In this document: piece after piece, positions 10,793 to 21,440 of the stretch | Layout of the letters: every line of letters starts with the position of its first letter | How positions within the stretch are numbered: the first letter of the stretch is position 1 | Source: Adineta ricciae | Lineage: Eukaryota; Rotifera; Eurotatoria; Adinetida; Adinetidae | DNA length: 64,000 bases | Reading direction: 5' to 3' | Assembly: GCA_905250025.1 (NCBI GenBank) | Contig: CAJNOJ010000369.1 | Location: 27,037 to 91,036 of the forward strand | The notes under the pieces: model-generated | Told to the model about the DNA's origin: nothing | What the model saw: the letters and a program-made list of their open reading frames with translations, nothing else | Database searches by the model: none | Made by a program: the position numbers and the translations under genes

Positions 10793-11199
10793 ATGACTGT
10801 GTTAACGGATCAGTATGAATATCTGAATGAAGATGCAATTGACGATCAATTTAAATGTGTTATTTGTATCCAGCCATTTCGATCTCCGATCATACTGCAT
10901 TGCCAACATACATTTTGTCAAAAATGTATCGAAACGTGGGTGGAAAGTAATAAATCGTGTCCGGTATGTCGTCAACCGGCCGAGATTTCGGTGATAAAAA
11001 TCAATGAAACTCTCAACAAACAACTCGATGAATTTCTTGTTCGATGTCTTCGATGTAAAAAGACAAATATTCAACGAAGCCGTTTCGCCAAACATTATCA
11101 GCATTGTTCAAAACGACGACTTCAAACTGTTTCAGATTTATTCAAAACTCGTTGGGATGGCCTGCGAAGCAGCGTTCGATCGAGATGTCGAAGAAAAAA
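10793..11199 (+). CDS. RING-finger protein, 5' part, cut at an N (copy 1)
   Basis: The first ~135 codons of the gene complete at 33067. The C3HC4 RING is intact (CVIC, CQHTFCQKC, CPVC), followed by a conserved Cys/His-containing segment CLRCKKTN..HYQHCSKRR. Sequence stops at the N at 11200, so the Pro/Ser-rich region and C-terminal membrane anchor are missing. The seven or so substitutions against copy 2 leave every zinc ligand untouched. It is probably an incomplete assembly, not a real truncation. Confidence 0.8.
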
Positions 11200-11200
11200 N
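11200..11200. other. single ambiguous base at a homology switch
   Basis: One N where homology to copy 2 ends inside the RING gene; unrelated sequence follows. Confidence 0.85.
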
Positions 11201-11277
11201 AACATAGATGAAGGACATTGTAGCACCTGGATTTTTATTGCTCCCTACACACATGGTTTATTGCCAGTTTAGATAAA

Positions 11278-11435
11278 TGATTGGTCATTAAGTATTATTA
11301 TTGCTTATTCAGTATTATTATCTCTCATTCAGTATTAATATTGCTCAGTCAGTATTTTTATTGCCGGAATTTGGTTATTGCTCATTTAAGTATTTTTATT
11401 GCTCATTTAAGTATTTTTATTGCTCGTTTAAATAG
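11278..11435. repeat. short tandem repeat, ~24 bp unit
   Basis: Six or seven imperfect units of the form TCATTTAAGTATTTTTATTGC; the last two are almost perfect. It starts about 80 bp after the N at 11200. Confidence 0.75.
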
Positions 11436-11854
11436 AAGTCAATATTTTTCCCTGAGTAAATTCTGTTTGCATATTCCCGTTTTTTCAACTTAAAACTGGC
11501 TTCCCGCTTTCTCTTTTTTTCAGGAAATACATTTTCTTGCAGTATTTTTTCCTTTCCTTTTGCAAAAAACTTAAACATCACTGAATATAAGTTTATAAAA
11601 AATGCGAAGTAATAATGTAGACAAGAAAATAGAGAAAACTAAATAAGAGAGAAAAGGAAAAAAGAGGAGGAGTGGGACGCCAAACGCGAAAGCATGGGAC
11701 TTCCGTCTCGCTTAAAAGCTTTTTTATTTATTTGTTTTCTGGAAATAAAGCGCATTGTTCTTTAAACATTAGCTTGGAATCTTCCAACTACGCTCATATA
11801 TATAGTTCATAGTTGAACGCAAATACGTTGAATTCTTATTCATTTACAACGATC
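11436..11854. other. intergenic, upstream of IRG gene
   Basis: AT-rich, no coding frame. CATATATATAG near 11796 lies about 60 bp before the IRG start codon and is a possible TATA element. Confidence 0.4.
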
Positions 11855-13168
11855 ATGAGTGATTATCAACAGCAACGAGTAGGATTAATATTTTTGCCTT
11901 TTAGGAAATAATATAGTTTGTCTTAATAGCAAAACATTCAGCTCACTGAAAATGATTGGCGAACTCTTTTGAGAAACGGCGGAATACAGGCTTTGATACA
12001 AAAGCAAAAAGACATCGAGAATGAATACAAAAATCAACCGGTGCTGATTGCTTTGATTGGTGAAGCGGGCTGTGGTAAATCAACACTTATTCGCCGTTTT
12101 ATGGGCATGTCACCCGACGACGAAGGTGAGCCAAAGATTGGCGAATGTGTTAGTGAATGTACAAAAGAAGGCAGAGAATATCGCAAATCTGGTACTTCAG
12201 TTGTATATGTGGATTTACCTGGCGTTGGTAGTACTACTAGCTCATGTGCTTTCACAACTCCCAAAGAACAAATTAACTATTGCAAACTCTACAGGCTTCA
12301 TACGGTGGATTATTTCGTTCTTCTCTCGCACAATAAATTTACTGAACAAGACAAGCGTCTGGCTAAATACATCACTGATGAATTGAAGAAAAAATTCGTT
12401 TTCGTACAAACAAAAATAGATTTGTTACGTTTGGAAGGCGGAAATAAATTGCTAGAAAAGCGTGCAGGTTTTGATGCCGTCAAGGCCAAGATTCGTGAGC
12501 AACTTCAAACGCAACTTGCTGCTGACAATGTTCACAAAATCTTTCTTGTGTCCAATCAGTTCATCGAAAGTGAATCCGACGGAAAAACAATTTACGAATA
12601 TGACCAATCTCCAGATTATGAATTTGATCGATTATGGGAAGCGATACAAAGTGACATGATATCGGAAGATGGATTGGGTGCTGAGAAGGGGAGAGCGTTT
12701 GTATTAGCAACTGGTGCTGTTTGCGAAAGTGCTATCCGTACCGCAGCTAATTCGCTTCGAAAGCAGAAATGGGGATGGGCAACGCTCTCGGGAGTAATTG
12801 GCGCTGTGCCTATACCAGGTGTTTCTATTTCATGTGATATTGCTATTATTGTCACCAAAGCAACGGACTACTTTTTTCTATTTGGACTCAATCCAATCAA
12901 TTTCATGGGACCAGGTACTGCCAAAGAAAAATTAACAAATCTAATCCAAGCTTTGTACGCAAGCCTGGGAGTTCGTGCTAGTGCAATCTTGGGAACAATG
13001 CTAGGTATTAGTGCAGGCGAAGAATCTGTCAAAGCTGTGCCTGTTGTTGGTGTTGCAATCGGTAGTTTTGTAGGTGCTGGTGTGTCTTTCGCATCGACGT
13101 GCGTTATACTAGGTCAAGTGATCGATTTTTGCGAGAAGGAAGCTCTCAAACTTATCCATAGAAACTAA
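11855..13168 (+). CDS. IRG-type (immunity-related) GTPase
   Basis: 416 aa from exon 11855-11878 (MSDYQQQR), a 63 bp intron and exon 11942-13168; the long exon alone lacks an ATG start, which is why the small first exon is needed. The G1 P-loop is GEAGCGKS (residues 48-55), the G3-like motif is DLPG (99-102), and the G4-like motif TKID follows FVQ. A C-terminal helical domain contains hydrophobic hairpins (GAVPIPGVSISCDIAIIVTK, VPVVGVAIGSFVGAGVSF) typical of IRG/p47 GTPases. In vertebrates such proteins act on pathogen vacuoles and membranes; bdelloids carry many. An immune or stress role here is inference. The P-loop has Cys where mammalian IRGs often have other residues. No second copy lies in the window. 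Confidence 0.85.
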
Positions 13169-13547
13169 TAACAATAAAACAAAAACCATGTAATCACTAT
13201 AAGCGTACTACGATCGAGAAGCAATTCAACGTTAAACTTTATTGATAAACCACAAATACATATTTTTTTCATTTATTCAAATGTTTTAATCCCGAATAAA
13301 ATCGCTTTCTTCAATAATAAGAGAACGTGATCTAAATCAATTCGTGACAAAGAGATTATTTATCGACGAAAGAAAATTTGAAATTTTATTTTCATTTAGA
13401 ATACGCAGAATCATCAACGTGAGTTTTATGATTTCTCTTTAGCATGTTTTTATATAAGTTATAACTGTTCCCCCGATAGCTTTACATTACAAAAAAATCC
13501 ATGTCAAAGAAAGAAACAATATCTTTTGATTGTAATCAATTATTCTG
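13169..13547. other. intergenic, no gene seen
   Basis: 380 bp of AT-rich DNA between the IRG gene and the NHL receptor pseudogene. Multiple ATAA/AATAAA sequences just after 13168 fit a polyadenylation zone. Confidence 0.4.
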
Positions 13548-16500
13548 ATGAGAAAGAAGTATCTGCCCTTCAGCATGTTGATAAAAATTAATTTCATTCT
13601 AATTCTTCTCATTTTGATCAATAATGTATCAGGTATTTATTCATTCAAGTTTCAAAACGAATTTTACTGATGGTTTAATACTAAGAAGAAAACATTACTC
13701 CAAAATTAGACAGATTCAGATTCCGTTTCTATTACTGTATTTCATGTAGGAGAAAATACAAACTTTTTTAAAGATCAATAACGAATAGTATCATATGATA
13801 CACTCAAAATTCATTCACATCGTAGGTCTTTGGTGTAATCAACCAAAATTTTGTTCAGCAAAAATTTGCGATCAAAATGAAATTACATTTGCTGATAATA
13901 CTACTGTTGGCTCTAGGCCTCATAAATATTTATTAATATAGGCAATACAATTTATATATTTCATCCTCTATTGTCGTATCTGTCTGTATGGTTCAACAAT
14001 CGTATTCATCCATCAACAATAGATACTAAAATATATTCGATGGGATACTTTATTTTCGTTACAGAAAACGAAAATATTTTCTTTGAAAAGTTTTCCCAAC
14101 CTCATCAAGTTTATAAGTTGAATTAAAATACAAATCAACGAACTATTATTATGAATGTGAGTCTACCATGTTTTGGTATTTTTGCTGATATCAATAATAC
14201 TTTGTAATGTTTGTTAACTAGAAAAAGTCAAGTTGTAAAAAGAAAACTGAATGTGATTTCAATGGAAACGGAAATTGTTGCTGGAACAGGTATCGAAGGA
14301 TCTGATCTGAATCAACTTGGTTATCCCATGGGAATTTTTGTTGACATAAACTTTGATTTATATGTGGCAGATTGTGAAAACAATCGCGTTCAACTCTTTC
14401 AATTAAATCAATCAAATGGACAAACAAAAGCAGGAGACACATCATTATATCCACCAATTACTCTTCTTTGTCCATCGGAAATTGTACTCGACATCAATAG
14501 ATATTTATTCATTGCAGATAATAATAGTCGTCGTATTGTAGGAGAAGAACCAACTAGTTTTGGATTTACAATTGCGTGTTATAACCTAGGTCACAATCAA
14601 ATCAACTGTTTGGTGCAATAATTTTGAGTTTCGATAGCTTCGAAAACATGTTTGTAACTGATCTAGTGAACACATGCATTCAAAAATTTCTATTCATCGA
14701 TAGCTCTTGCAGTAAATATCAGAGAAGAATTTGAATTGAAATTGTTCTATTTATTGTGCGATTTTGTAGAAAATTCATCATTGACAGAGTCAATGTATCC
14801 AACAGCGATTACACAGAATAGTTCAACTTTTTTCACAGATTGTTCAAAAATAAATTCTTATTACGAAATAATTCAAATGAATTTATTTATTTCTGGCGTT
14901 TACTCCTTTTCAATCGAAAGCAATTTACGGAACATATTTGGATACATTTACAAAGTCAAACTGAATCCATTCAATCCTCTTGAGAATGTTCTTTACAAGA
15001 TGTTGACAATGATAAACATGTTCGAATAATACTCAGCACTTCTCTTCAAGTCAATACCTCATACATACTGATCGTAGCAACATCTTCTTTGAGTATAACA
15101 AGATATTTTTCAATTCTAACAAGCGGTCCAGGTGATATTAATTTCAAGCGTATCAGTACGTCTATTGTTTACACAATACAAACTTCGATTATGTCTATTT
15201 TTGTTCAGTAGATATGCCATCAACTATTCAATAGATATACACGTTAACATTAACGATCGACAGTGCAATTTATATCCTCGAAATTGTATAGATTCAACAT
15301 ATTACTATGTAGCTATATAAGTCAAAGCCTCTACAGATGGTTTATATACTTTTCTAAGCCATAGTAATATTCTATTAGTTGATTATATCTGTAAAAAGTA
15401 TTTCAAACCGTTTTCTTCGGACATGAATTTACTGCTAGAGGATAAGAGAATGCGTGAGTCTTTCAATTTTCGACTACGACCTTTTCTTGAGACCAGTACT
15501 ACATACATCTTGGATGTAACAATGATAAATCGATATGAAAAAGAAACATTTTCCGTATTTTTATCTGGCCCAAATACTGTTGATCTAAGAAAAAACAAGT
15601 GAGTATCTATTTGCTAGGAAAAAAAACTTTCAATAATATTTGTCGACAATTTTCCAAATAGTTTATCCGTCGTTGATTCCGTTAACTCAAATGTCACAGT
15701 GAAATTTTCATCAACACCAACTCCCTTCAGTCAAATGCATTCTCCACAATGCGAAAAACCAGACTATTATTATCAAGCAATACAAATAGATATATCTGGA
15801 AGTGCATATTACAGTTTTGAAAGTAAAGACGTTCGTGACCTTCATCCGAGAGGTTTTATTTATTAAAATGATTTTTATGCCGACCAAGTCCTTCGAAAAT
15901 CTATTAAATAACGATGACAAGTCCAACGATTTCAATCAAAATAACTACAGCGACAACAATGTTTATATTTAGTGGAGGTTTGATTAATAGTATCTTTTCT
16001 CTTTTAATATTTAAAAATAAAGATTCACGACAAGTTGGTTGTGGAATATATCTTCTTTGCATCATCCAGTACTTTCTTGCTTACAATTGGAACGTTTACA
16101 AAGAAATTCTGGTTTTTTATTGTTACTCAAATAGATTTATCCATTCCATTGTCGATTCTTGAAGGAGGAGGTTGTAAATCTATTGAGACACTTCTGAAGT
16201 TATGCCTACATTCGAATGGTTGGTTTAATGCTTGTGTTGCGATCGAAAGAATGATTTCTTGTTTACGAAGGAGTTATTTTCAATAAAGAAAAGAGCAAAT
16301 GGATTGCTCCTAGGATTATTTTCATCTTATCATTTTGTGTTATGGGTTCAATTATTCAAAAAAATTGAAGAAAATGGACGTTAGTACTTGGTGTAGAACT
16401 CGATATTCGTCTTCGCTTCAATATTCTGATACAATTGTTTTATTCATTCATCTGATTGGTCCATTTCTTGCGAATCTTTGTTCTGCATTATTTATTATAT

Positions 16501-16787
16501 GTGGATCTACTCGACAACGGTCAAAAATTCGAGAAAATAACACTTGTCGAACTCATATTTATAAACAACTTCATGAACATAAACAATTATTAATTGGTCC
16601 CATTATTTTACCATTCCTATCATTACCTCATGTTATTATCTTATTATCATCTGAATGTGTCAATACTAATCGATATAAATGGTTACTTCTCTTCAGTTAT
16701 TTCATTTCGTTCACGCCGTCAGCGCTTATCTTTGTTATTTTTGTCTTACCATCGGATTTATACAAGAAATCGTTTGAAAAGTCATAG
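13548..16787 (+). pseudogene. NHL-propeller / 7TM chimeric receptor, decayed
   Basis: Protein pieces in order: a signal-peptide exon 13548-13632 (MRKKYLPFSMLIKINFILIL), a GLWCNQPKFCSAKICDQNEITF exon at 13826 that opens the ectodomain, NHL blades (GIFVDINFDLYVADCENNRVQLF near 14330, SEIVLDINRYLFIADNNSRRI near 14480, FDSFENMFVTDLVN near 14637), two or three lectin-like repeats (TQNSSTFFTDC..NSYYEIIQ near 14810, LETSTTYILDV near 15490, CEKPDYYYQAIQIDISG near 15760), then a 7TM domain from 15950 (SGGLINSIFSLLIFKNKDSR, SNGWFNACVAIERM, LPFLSLPHVIILLSSECVNT). The domain order equals a large bdelloid receptor family as I remember it. At least five frameshifts or stops break it, including one near 16068 in TM2-TM3. 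The 3' part is duplicated at 57570. Confidence 0.8.
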
Positions 16788-17029
16788 AAAAACCTCCTTC
16801 AAAAGACGGCGATGATAAGAATGGGAAAAAAAATCATATGAATAATGATAGGATTATATTTGGTGGCCCACTAAGAATTCCAATACCAACTATAACCATC
16901 ACATTTCATCTTTTGTTTTACGCGCTCGAATAATGTATTACATACAAATACTGCCGTAACATTATGTTCGACAGGAATTGTGAGAATATTTTGATCCGAC
17001 TCGATTATAAATTTGTAAAATGAGGAATT
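16788..17029. other. intergenic between convergent 3' ends
   Basis: About 240 bp, conserved at 58086-58330 apart from a ~30 bp insertion there. No gene. Confidence 0.45.
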
Positions 17030-17993
17030 TCAAAGATTAGTGTTCTGTTGAAGGGTAACTATTGGATAAACTCGTGTCTTTCGACAATAAACTTGAATTT
17101 GATGATTAATTTGTGGTGTTATATAAATTAATGCTAAGCTTAATGTTAAAACACATATGGATATACTTAATACAAGAACGCGATAAAAACAAAAGGCAAG
17201 TTCATTGGTAAAGGCAAGAATGATTAACATAATACTTGTTGGGATACCATAAATACCTAATAGGATAAGAATAAGAATGATACGACGAAAAACCACAATG
17301 TCTCGTTGTTGAGACCGTTGAATTTGTGGAAGATTTCGATTTAAACTTTGTTTATGTAAAAATTGAGTTACACGAAAATAAATAAATGAAATGGAAAGAA
17401 AAGGAATGCCATAAATTGTCAAAATTGAATATGCAATTGTTCGAGAATCATCTTTAGGAACTAAACAAACATGCTCACTATCAATCAATCGTTGGCCATG
17501 CCAAAGTAATATTGGAAGATTTAATAAGAAAGAAAATAGCCAAACTAATGGAATCATTAACCAATACGAACGAACATTTAATAGAATTTGTTGTGTTACA
17601 TGAAGAATACGAAAGAGACGAAAGATTGACTAAATAAAACTTTGATTAAATATTTAGGAGAAAAAAGAAATTGATTACTTGTAAAACAAATGATTGATAA
17701 ATAGCTGAAATAAATGCATAAAATATATAAGAATGAATTCGACATATTAATGTTTCTTGTTCGTCACTGAATTCTTTTAAATCGCCTTGAAGAACTCGAA
17801 TATTAATTGAAAACGTTAGTATACCAAGAATGAATAAAACAAAATAATTATTTGTACAAAGAAGTAATTGAACATCAAAGAAAGTTTTTCGTCGAAGTAA
17901 AATGAAGATTAAAATAATCGTTGTTATGATTGTACCAATGAAATTGATTATTAGAGAAATTAGATTTAGAAGAAAATTTGTTTGATTTTCCAT
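17030..17993 (-). CDS. GPCR-B 7TM receptor (copy 2)
   Basis: 304 aa in two exons, 17679-17993 then 17030-17629, with a 49 bp phase-0 intron (GTAATC..TTTAG). Start MENQTNFLLN; a longer in-frame start at 18041 is possible but its extra residues are not kept in the 58331 copy. Seven hydrophobic segments: TM1 NFIGTIITTIILIFILL, TM2 NNYFVLFILGILTF, TM3 IFYAFISAIYQSFVLQ joined to SIFRLFRILHV (DRY equivalent absent), TM4 MIPLVWLFSFLLNLPILLW, TM5 IYGIPFLSISFIYF, TM6 RRIILILILLGIYGIP, TM7 VLTLSLALIYITPQINHQ. A class A-like receptor without canonical motifs; ligand unknown. It is divergent from the truncated GPCR-A at 19349, a pairing repeated through the window. Confidence 0.85.
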
Positions 17994-19348
17994 TTGAAAT
18001 GTAAAAAAGAACAAGAAGGATAAAGTTATATTTTCTATCACTGATCCTCTTTGAGGTAAAGTAGAACAGTTTTTATATAGAAAATTTTAATTATCGAAAG
18101 TAGGCTTTTACCTTCATCTTAATATAATGTTTTGCTATTAATATTTCTTTTACGACTCATCCTCTTCACACTCGCATCTTCAAGATAAGAACTGAAAGAT
18201 GTGTCCAGAAAGTCTATACTACTTTCAGATTGTTTCATTGCGTATAATCGTTTGAAGAGGCAAATTTCATGTTATACAAACAAAATGAGGATTTTGTGTA
18301 TTCAAGTCTCTGTAAAGTCAAGTAATGAAATATTTTAGAACTAAAAAGAAACAAAAGGTATCTGCATTTTCTTAAGAACTATTTTCAAAATATGCGTCGT
18401 GCGATATAAACAAAAGCCGAACAGCAATGGCAAAACCAGGAGGAAGCCAAATGGATAATTGTCGATTTCATTTCGACCTTCGCCTATTGAGAATTTTAGT
18501 TTTTGGAAATTTTTTATTTATCTTTCGGTAAGATATTCATTGATCTTTTTCTCCCATTTGAATTTAATGTGCAATTCTTGTATAAGAAAAAAGTGGCTAA
18601 GAACTGACTAGGTCTCATCAAAAGAGCTTCATCTTGATTGATTTTCAACTACAAAACAGATAACGAATAATCAGGTTTTTTCCTCGTTTTTTACATGAAC
18701 ATGGATGTTTAGCTCATTGAAATTTGAAAAATGACGCTAATCATCCGAGTTTCATATTTCTCATGAAAAGAACACCATGTTACGTTTTTGTTCGGCCCCG
18801 TCAATAAAATTCTTTTCCATTTTACCAGTCAGTGTTTTTCGATACAGGCAAAACTTGCTGATTGACGCAAAAACCCTGATGACGCCGCTGCTAGACACAA
18901 CATCTCAACTCATAAAGTAGGCTTCGCTTCCTAGATACAAATTCTTCCACTAAAAAATACTTCAAGCCCGTAAAATATTTTTATCTTTCTATCTGTATTT
19001 TTAATCTGCTGATTCTGTTAGATCTTATAAAAACTAAAATTAGCGAATCTATATCCTTCGATATAATTTTATTCTTGTTCCATCCTTGACGTGAATCATA
19101 ACCATCATTACACTCAGCGTTGTCTCGTTTGTGCATATAAATCTCGGAGAACATTGTTTTGTATTCGACGGCTTGTAATAATCCAAAATTTCCATGACAT
19201 GTGTCATCATTTAGAGTCTTTATATTGAAGATTCTATTTTGATGAACTTACTGTCAAAAATTTAGAACGTTTATTTTTCTGAGAAACATCTTGTTCTAGA
19301 AACATAAAAGTATTCTACTAAACCATCAAACATCATTCTGTCTCTACC
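17994..19348. other. GPCR-B/GPCR-A spacer, copy 2
   Basis: 1.35 kb shared with the other three modules. Contains a block from 18375 (ATGCGTCGTGCGATATAAAC and an ATG-initiated 34-codon frame at 18427 ending at a GTAAGA donor) conserved at 26668 and 59727 but deleted from copy 1. This could be a lost exon, but no downstream exon was found. Confidence 0.5.
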
Positions 19349-19454
19349 ATGCTTTTTTCATATGTCAGTCAACAAACGACTATCTATACTGGTTGCTCTC
19401 TCGCTTTCATTGATATCCTTGGCAATTCAATAAATATTCTCGTCTTTTCAACAG
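19349..19454 (+). pseudogene. GPCR-A fragment, truncated after TM1
   Basis: Starts normally (MLFSYVSQQTTIYTGCSLAF) and holds TM1, then breaks at FSTxx into unrelated sequence (AGGCAGTCG) that in copy 3 lies ~335 bp further on (60957). A deletion fused the receptor start to the next block, so only ~35 codons remain. Confidence 0.85.
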
Positions 19455-19672
19455 GCAGTCGTTTCTGTCGAAACTAGGTGAACTCCGTCGTTTAATAACA
19501 GATTTCGTTCTTCTTTTATTATGACTACAATTCGAAGGATTTGACAGAAGAAAATAATCCGCGAACACATCTCAATGCATACGAGAAACAGAAATAGAAA
19601 TAAATAAACATCGACATACATAAGAAGAATTCGTTCGATTGAAAAAATCCCTTTCTAAAATGAATCATTTAA
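19455..19672. other. short spacer after the deletion junction
   Basis: Matches 60957-61165. No gene recognised. Confidence 0.35.
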
Positions 19673-20330
19673 TTATTTATTGCGCTCAAAAAATAGCACA
19701 GGCACGTGACGAGATTTGTTATTCAAAGAATAAACTGATGAATCATTGAATTCATGCCATTGATTAGTACATGGATGCTTGCCTTGGGTGATAGAATGAT
19801 CTGAGTAAGCCATGTCACTACGATTCGATACACCAAATAGATTGAAACTCGCGACAGACCCTAAACATACGTAAGACTATTCAATCACTTCTCTTAAAAG
19901 GCAGATTACCTTCATAACTTTCGGACGCCACATCGATTAGATCATTAAGATTGAGATCGTTGATTGTCAAGTCCACACGAGTATTCAATTTCGTTTGACT
20001 GCGAGTTTGTGAAAAACGTTTTCGACGAAGTACGAGAACGTCCGAATACTTTCTGAATCAAGAACTTGTTCGTACATCATTGTTTCTGTTTATACTTTGT
20101 ACACAGATAAAAGAACAATTTCGTCGGATGATCAGCATGCATACTCTTCTCCTGCCGGCTTTTCATTTCCATCCAAATCTTCTTTGCTTACAAACAATTG
20201 AATGCATTCCTGAACATTGCTCGAATCTTTCGCTGGTATTCTTGAACGTTCATCGGCTAGAGTGGATATTTAAATCATGTACAAGAAGCAGAAGATGTAT
20301 TTCAGATAGTTTTCTTTTATTCTTTTGTGA
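19673..20330 (-). pseudogene. ubiquitin-specific protease C-terminal part, decayed (copy 2)
   Basis: Minus-strand exons carry the end of a USP4/15-like catalytic domain: ECIQLFVSKEDLDGNEKPA (about 20240-20185), VLVLRRKRFSQTRSQTKLN then LNLNDLIDVASESYE (20027-19910), and after a 49 bp intron FNLFGVSNRSDMAY..NQWHEFNDSSVYSLN..VPVLFFERNK, stop at 19673-19675. These align with VLVLHLKRFS, DLIAVSNHYGG, GHYTAF, WHYFDDSSV and YVLFYER. The catalytic GHYTA region is degraded to DHSIT, and in-frame stops occur before the RKRF block. The upstream Cys-box exons are absent. Copy 3 (61166) keeps more ancestral residues. Confidence 0.78.
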
Positions 20331-20451
20331 AAATAAACAACAATGCAATCATGGATATATTTGTTGACCGCTTGTGTTTTCTAGAAATATGTATGTGAAC
20401 AATGTGTTGTAAAACTTGGATCGCTTTCTTACGATCAATGAAGCGAAAAAA
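20331..20451. other. short spacer between minus-strand remnants
   Basis: No coding signal seen. Confidence 0.3.
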
Positions 20452-20734
20452 TCATGTTCCACGAAGAACCATGAATTTTTTCAACGTGTCGATAATTTCA
20501 GTCTCGAATTTGGCTTGTTCGAGATAGAATTTCGATGTGTCTTTTGTTTGTGTGTCAATATTTTCATTCTGAATCATTGTTTGATACGATTTGGCTCTTT
20601 GCTCCAATAGATTTTCGGCATCTTTTAAGCTATGTGTCTACAGAAATGAACAAGTTAAGCTATCGAGGTATTTTGAATTTTCTTACGCTAATATCGGTAA
20701 TAGTAAGCGTACGAAGAAACGCTTCGATCGACAT
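20452..20734 (-). CDS. small helical protein, 77 aa, two exons
   Basis: Exon 1 20687-20734 encodes MSIEAFLRTLTITDIS. A 49 bp intron (GTAAGA..TCTGTAG) leads in phase to exon 2 20452-20637, which starts THSLKDAENLLEQRAKS and ends KKFMVLRGT before a TGA. The sequence is charged and almost entirely helix-prone (coiled-coil-like, EQAKFETEIIDTLKKF). No family recognised. It lies between two clearly dead minus-strand genes, so it could be a surviving end of a larger lost gene. In copy 3 the frame is kept but the splice acceptor has been deleted. Confidence 0.55.
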
Positions 20735-21125
20735 TTTGGGTATATCTAGATGAAAAGAGAAAGAAACTATTTATACTGTGGCCTGCAAAGCTATTAACAT
20801 ATCTCTCCGTTCTTTTAATGTATTTTCTTCTAGATGTGATTACTTTTCTTTGTTTTCCTCTGATGTCTATGCCTCGAAAACGAATACATTTATCTAGCTT
20901 GAAATAGAGAGAGAAGAATCGAAACATCATACCTCGAGAATATTTTGATCACGTCCGTTTTCGTTAATGAACAGAGTCCATGGCGATGGACGGTCTTCCC
21001 AACATTTTATACCTCAGTCAGACCACTTTGTGGTTGTGATAACCTCGTCGAGTTAACCATAGAAAATCTCGCAGAGAAAAAACACATTTTCCTTCTCAAT
21101 CGAATAAATATCGTCTCTTACTTAC
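20735..21125. other. spacer between small gene and eL20 remnant
   Basis: About 390 bp, conserved in copy 3 with a ~65 bp deletion there (after 62325). May hold the last, unrecognisable exon of the eL20 remnant. Confidence 0.35.
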
Positions 21126-21440
21126 TTGACTTTCAAGCCATCAAAGTATCTCACATGTCATAGACGACATTCCGTAGCAGACAAACGTTCAACCTTCGTG
21201 ACTTGAATGGTCGACGATCGAGTATGATGTTTCACGGACATATCACAATAATATTGTGTGATAACTAATGTTCGTGCTGAATCTCGATATTCTTGGTACA
21301 TCATATCGAAGCCAAACATAACCCTCTTCACCACTATAATGATTTATGTTAGTTGACCAACTAGCGTTTGAAAATCTCATCAGCGCTCTTCTTCAATGTT
21401 CCAGCTGACATAAAAAAGAACAGAAACGTGATTTCGCTTA
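21126..21440 (-). pseudogene. ribosomal protein eL20 (RPL18A) pseudogene (copy 2)
   Basis: Minus strand reads AKSRFCSFLCQ, LKKSADEIFKR, stop, GYVWLRY, MYQEYRDSARTLVITQYYC, DMSVKHHTRSSTIQVTKV, ERLSATECRL, stop, HVRYFDGLKVK, then a GTAAGT donor. This follows RPL18A in order ([75 protein letters not shown]). Two stops are shared with copy 3, so inactivation predates the duplication. Copy 2 alone has lost ~18 bp (the DSRPDTHK segment). This is a decayed copy; the functional ribosomal gene must lie elsewhere. Confidence 0.85.
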
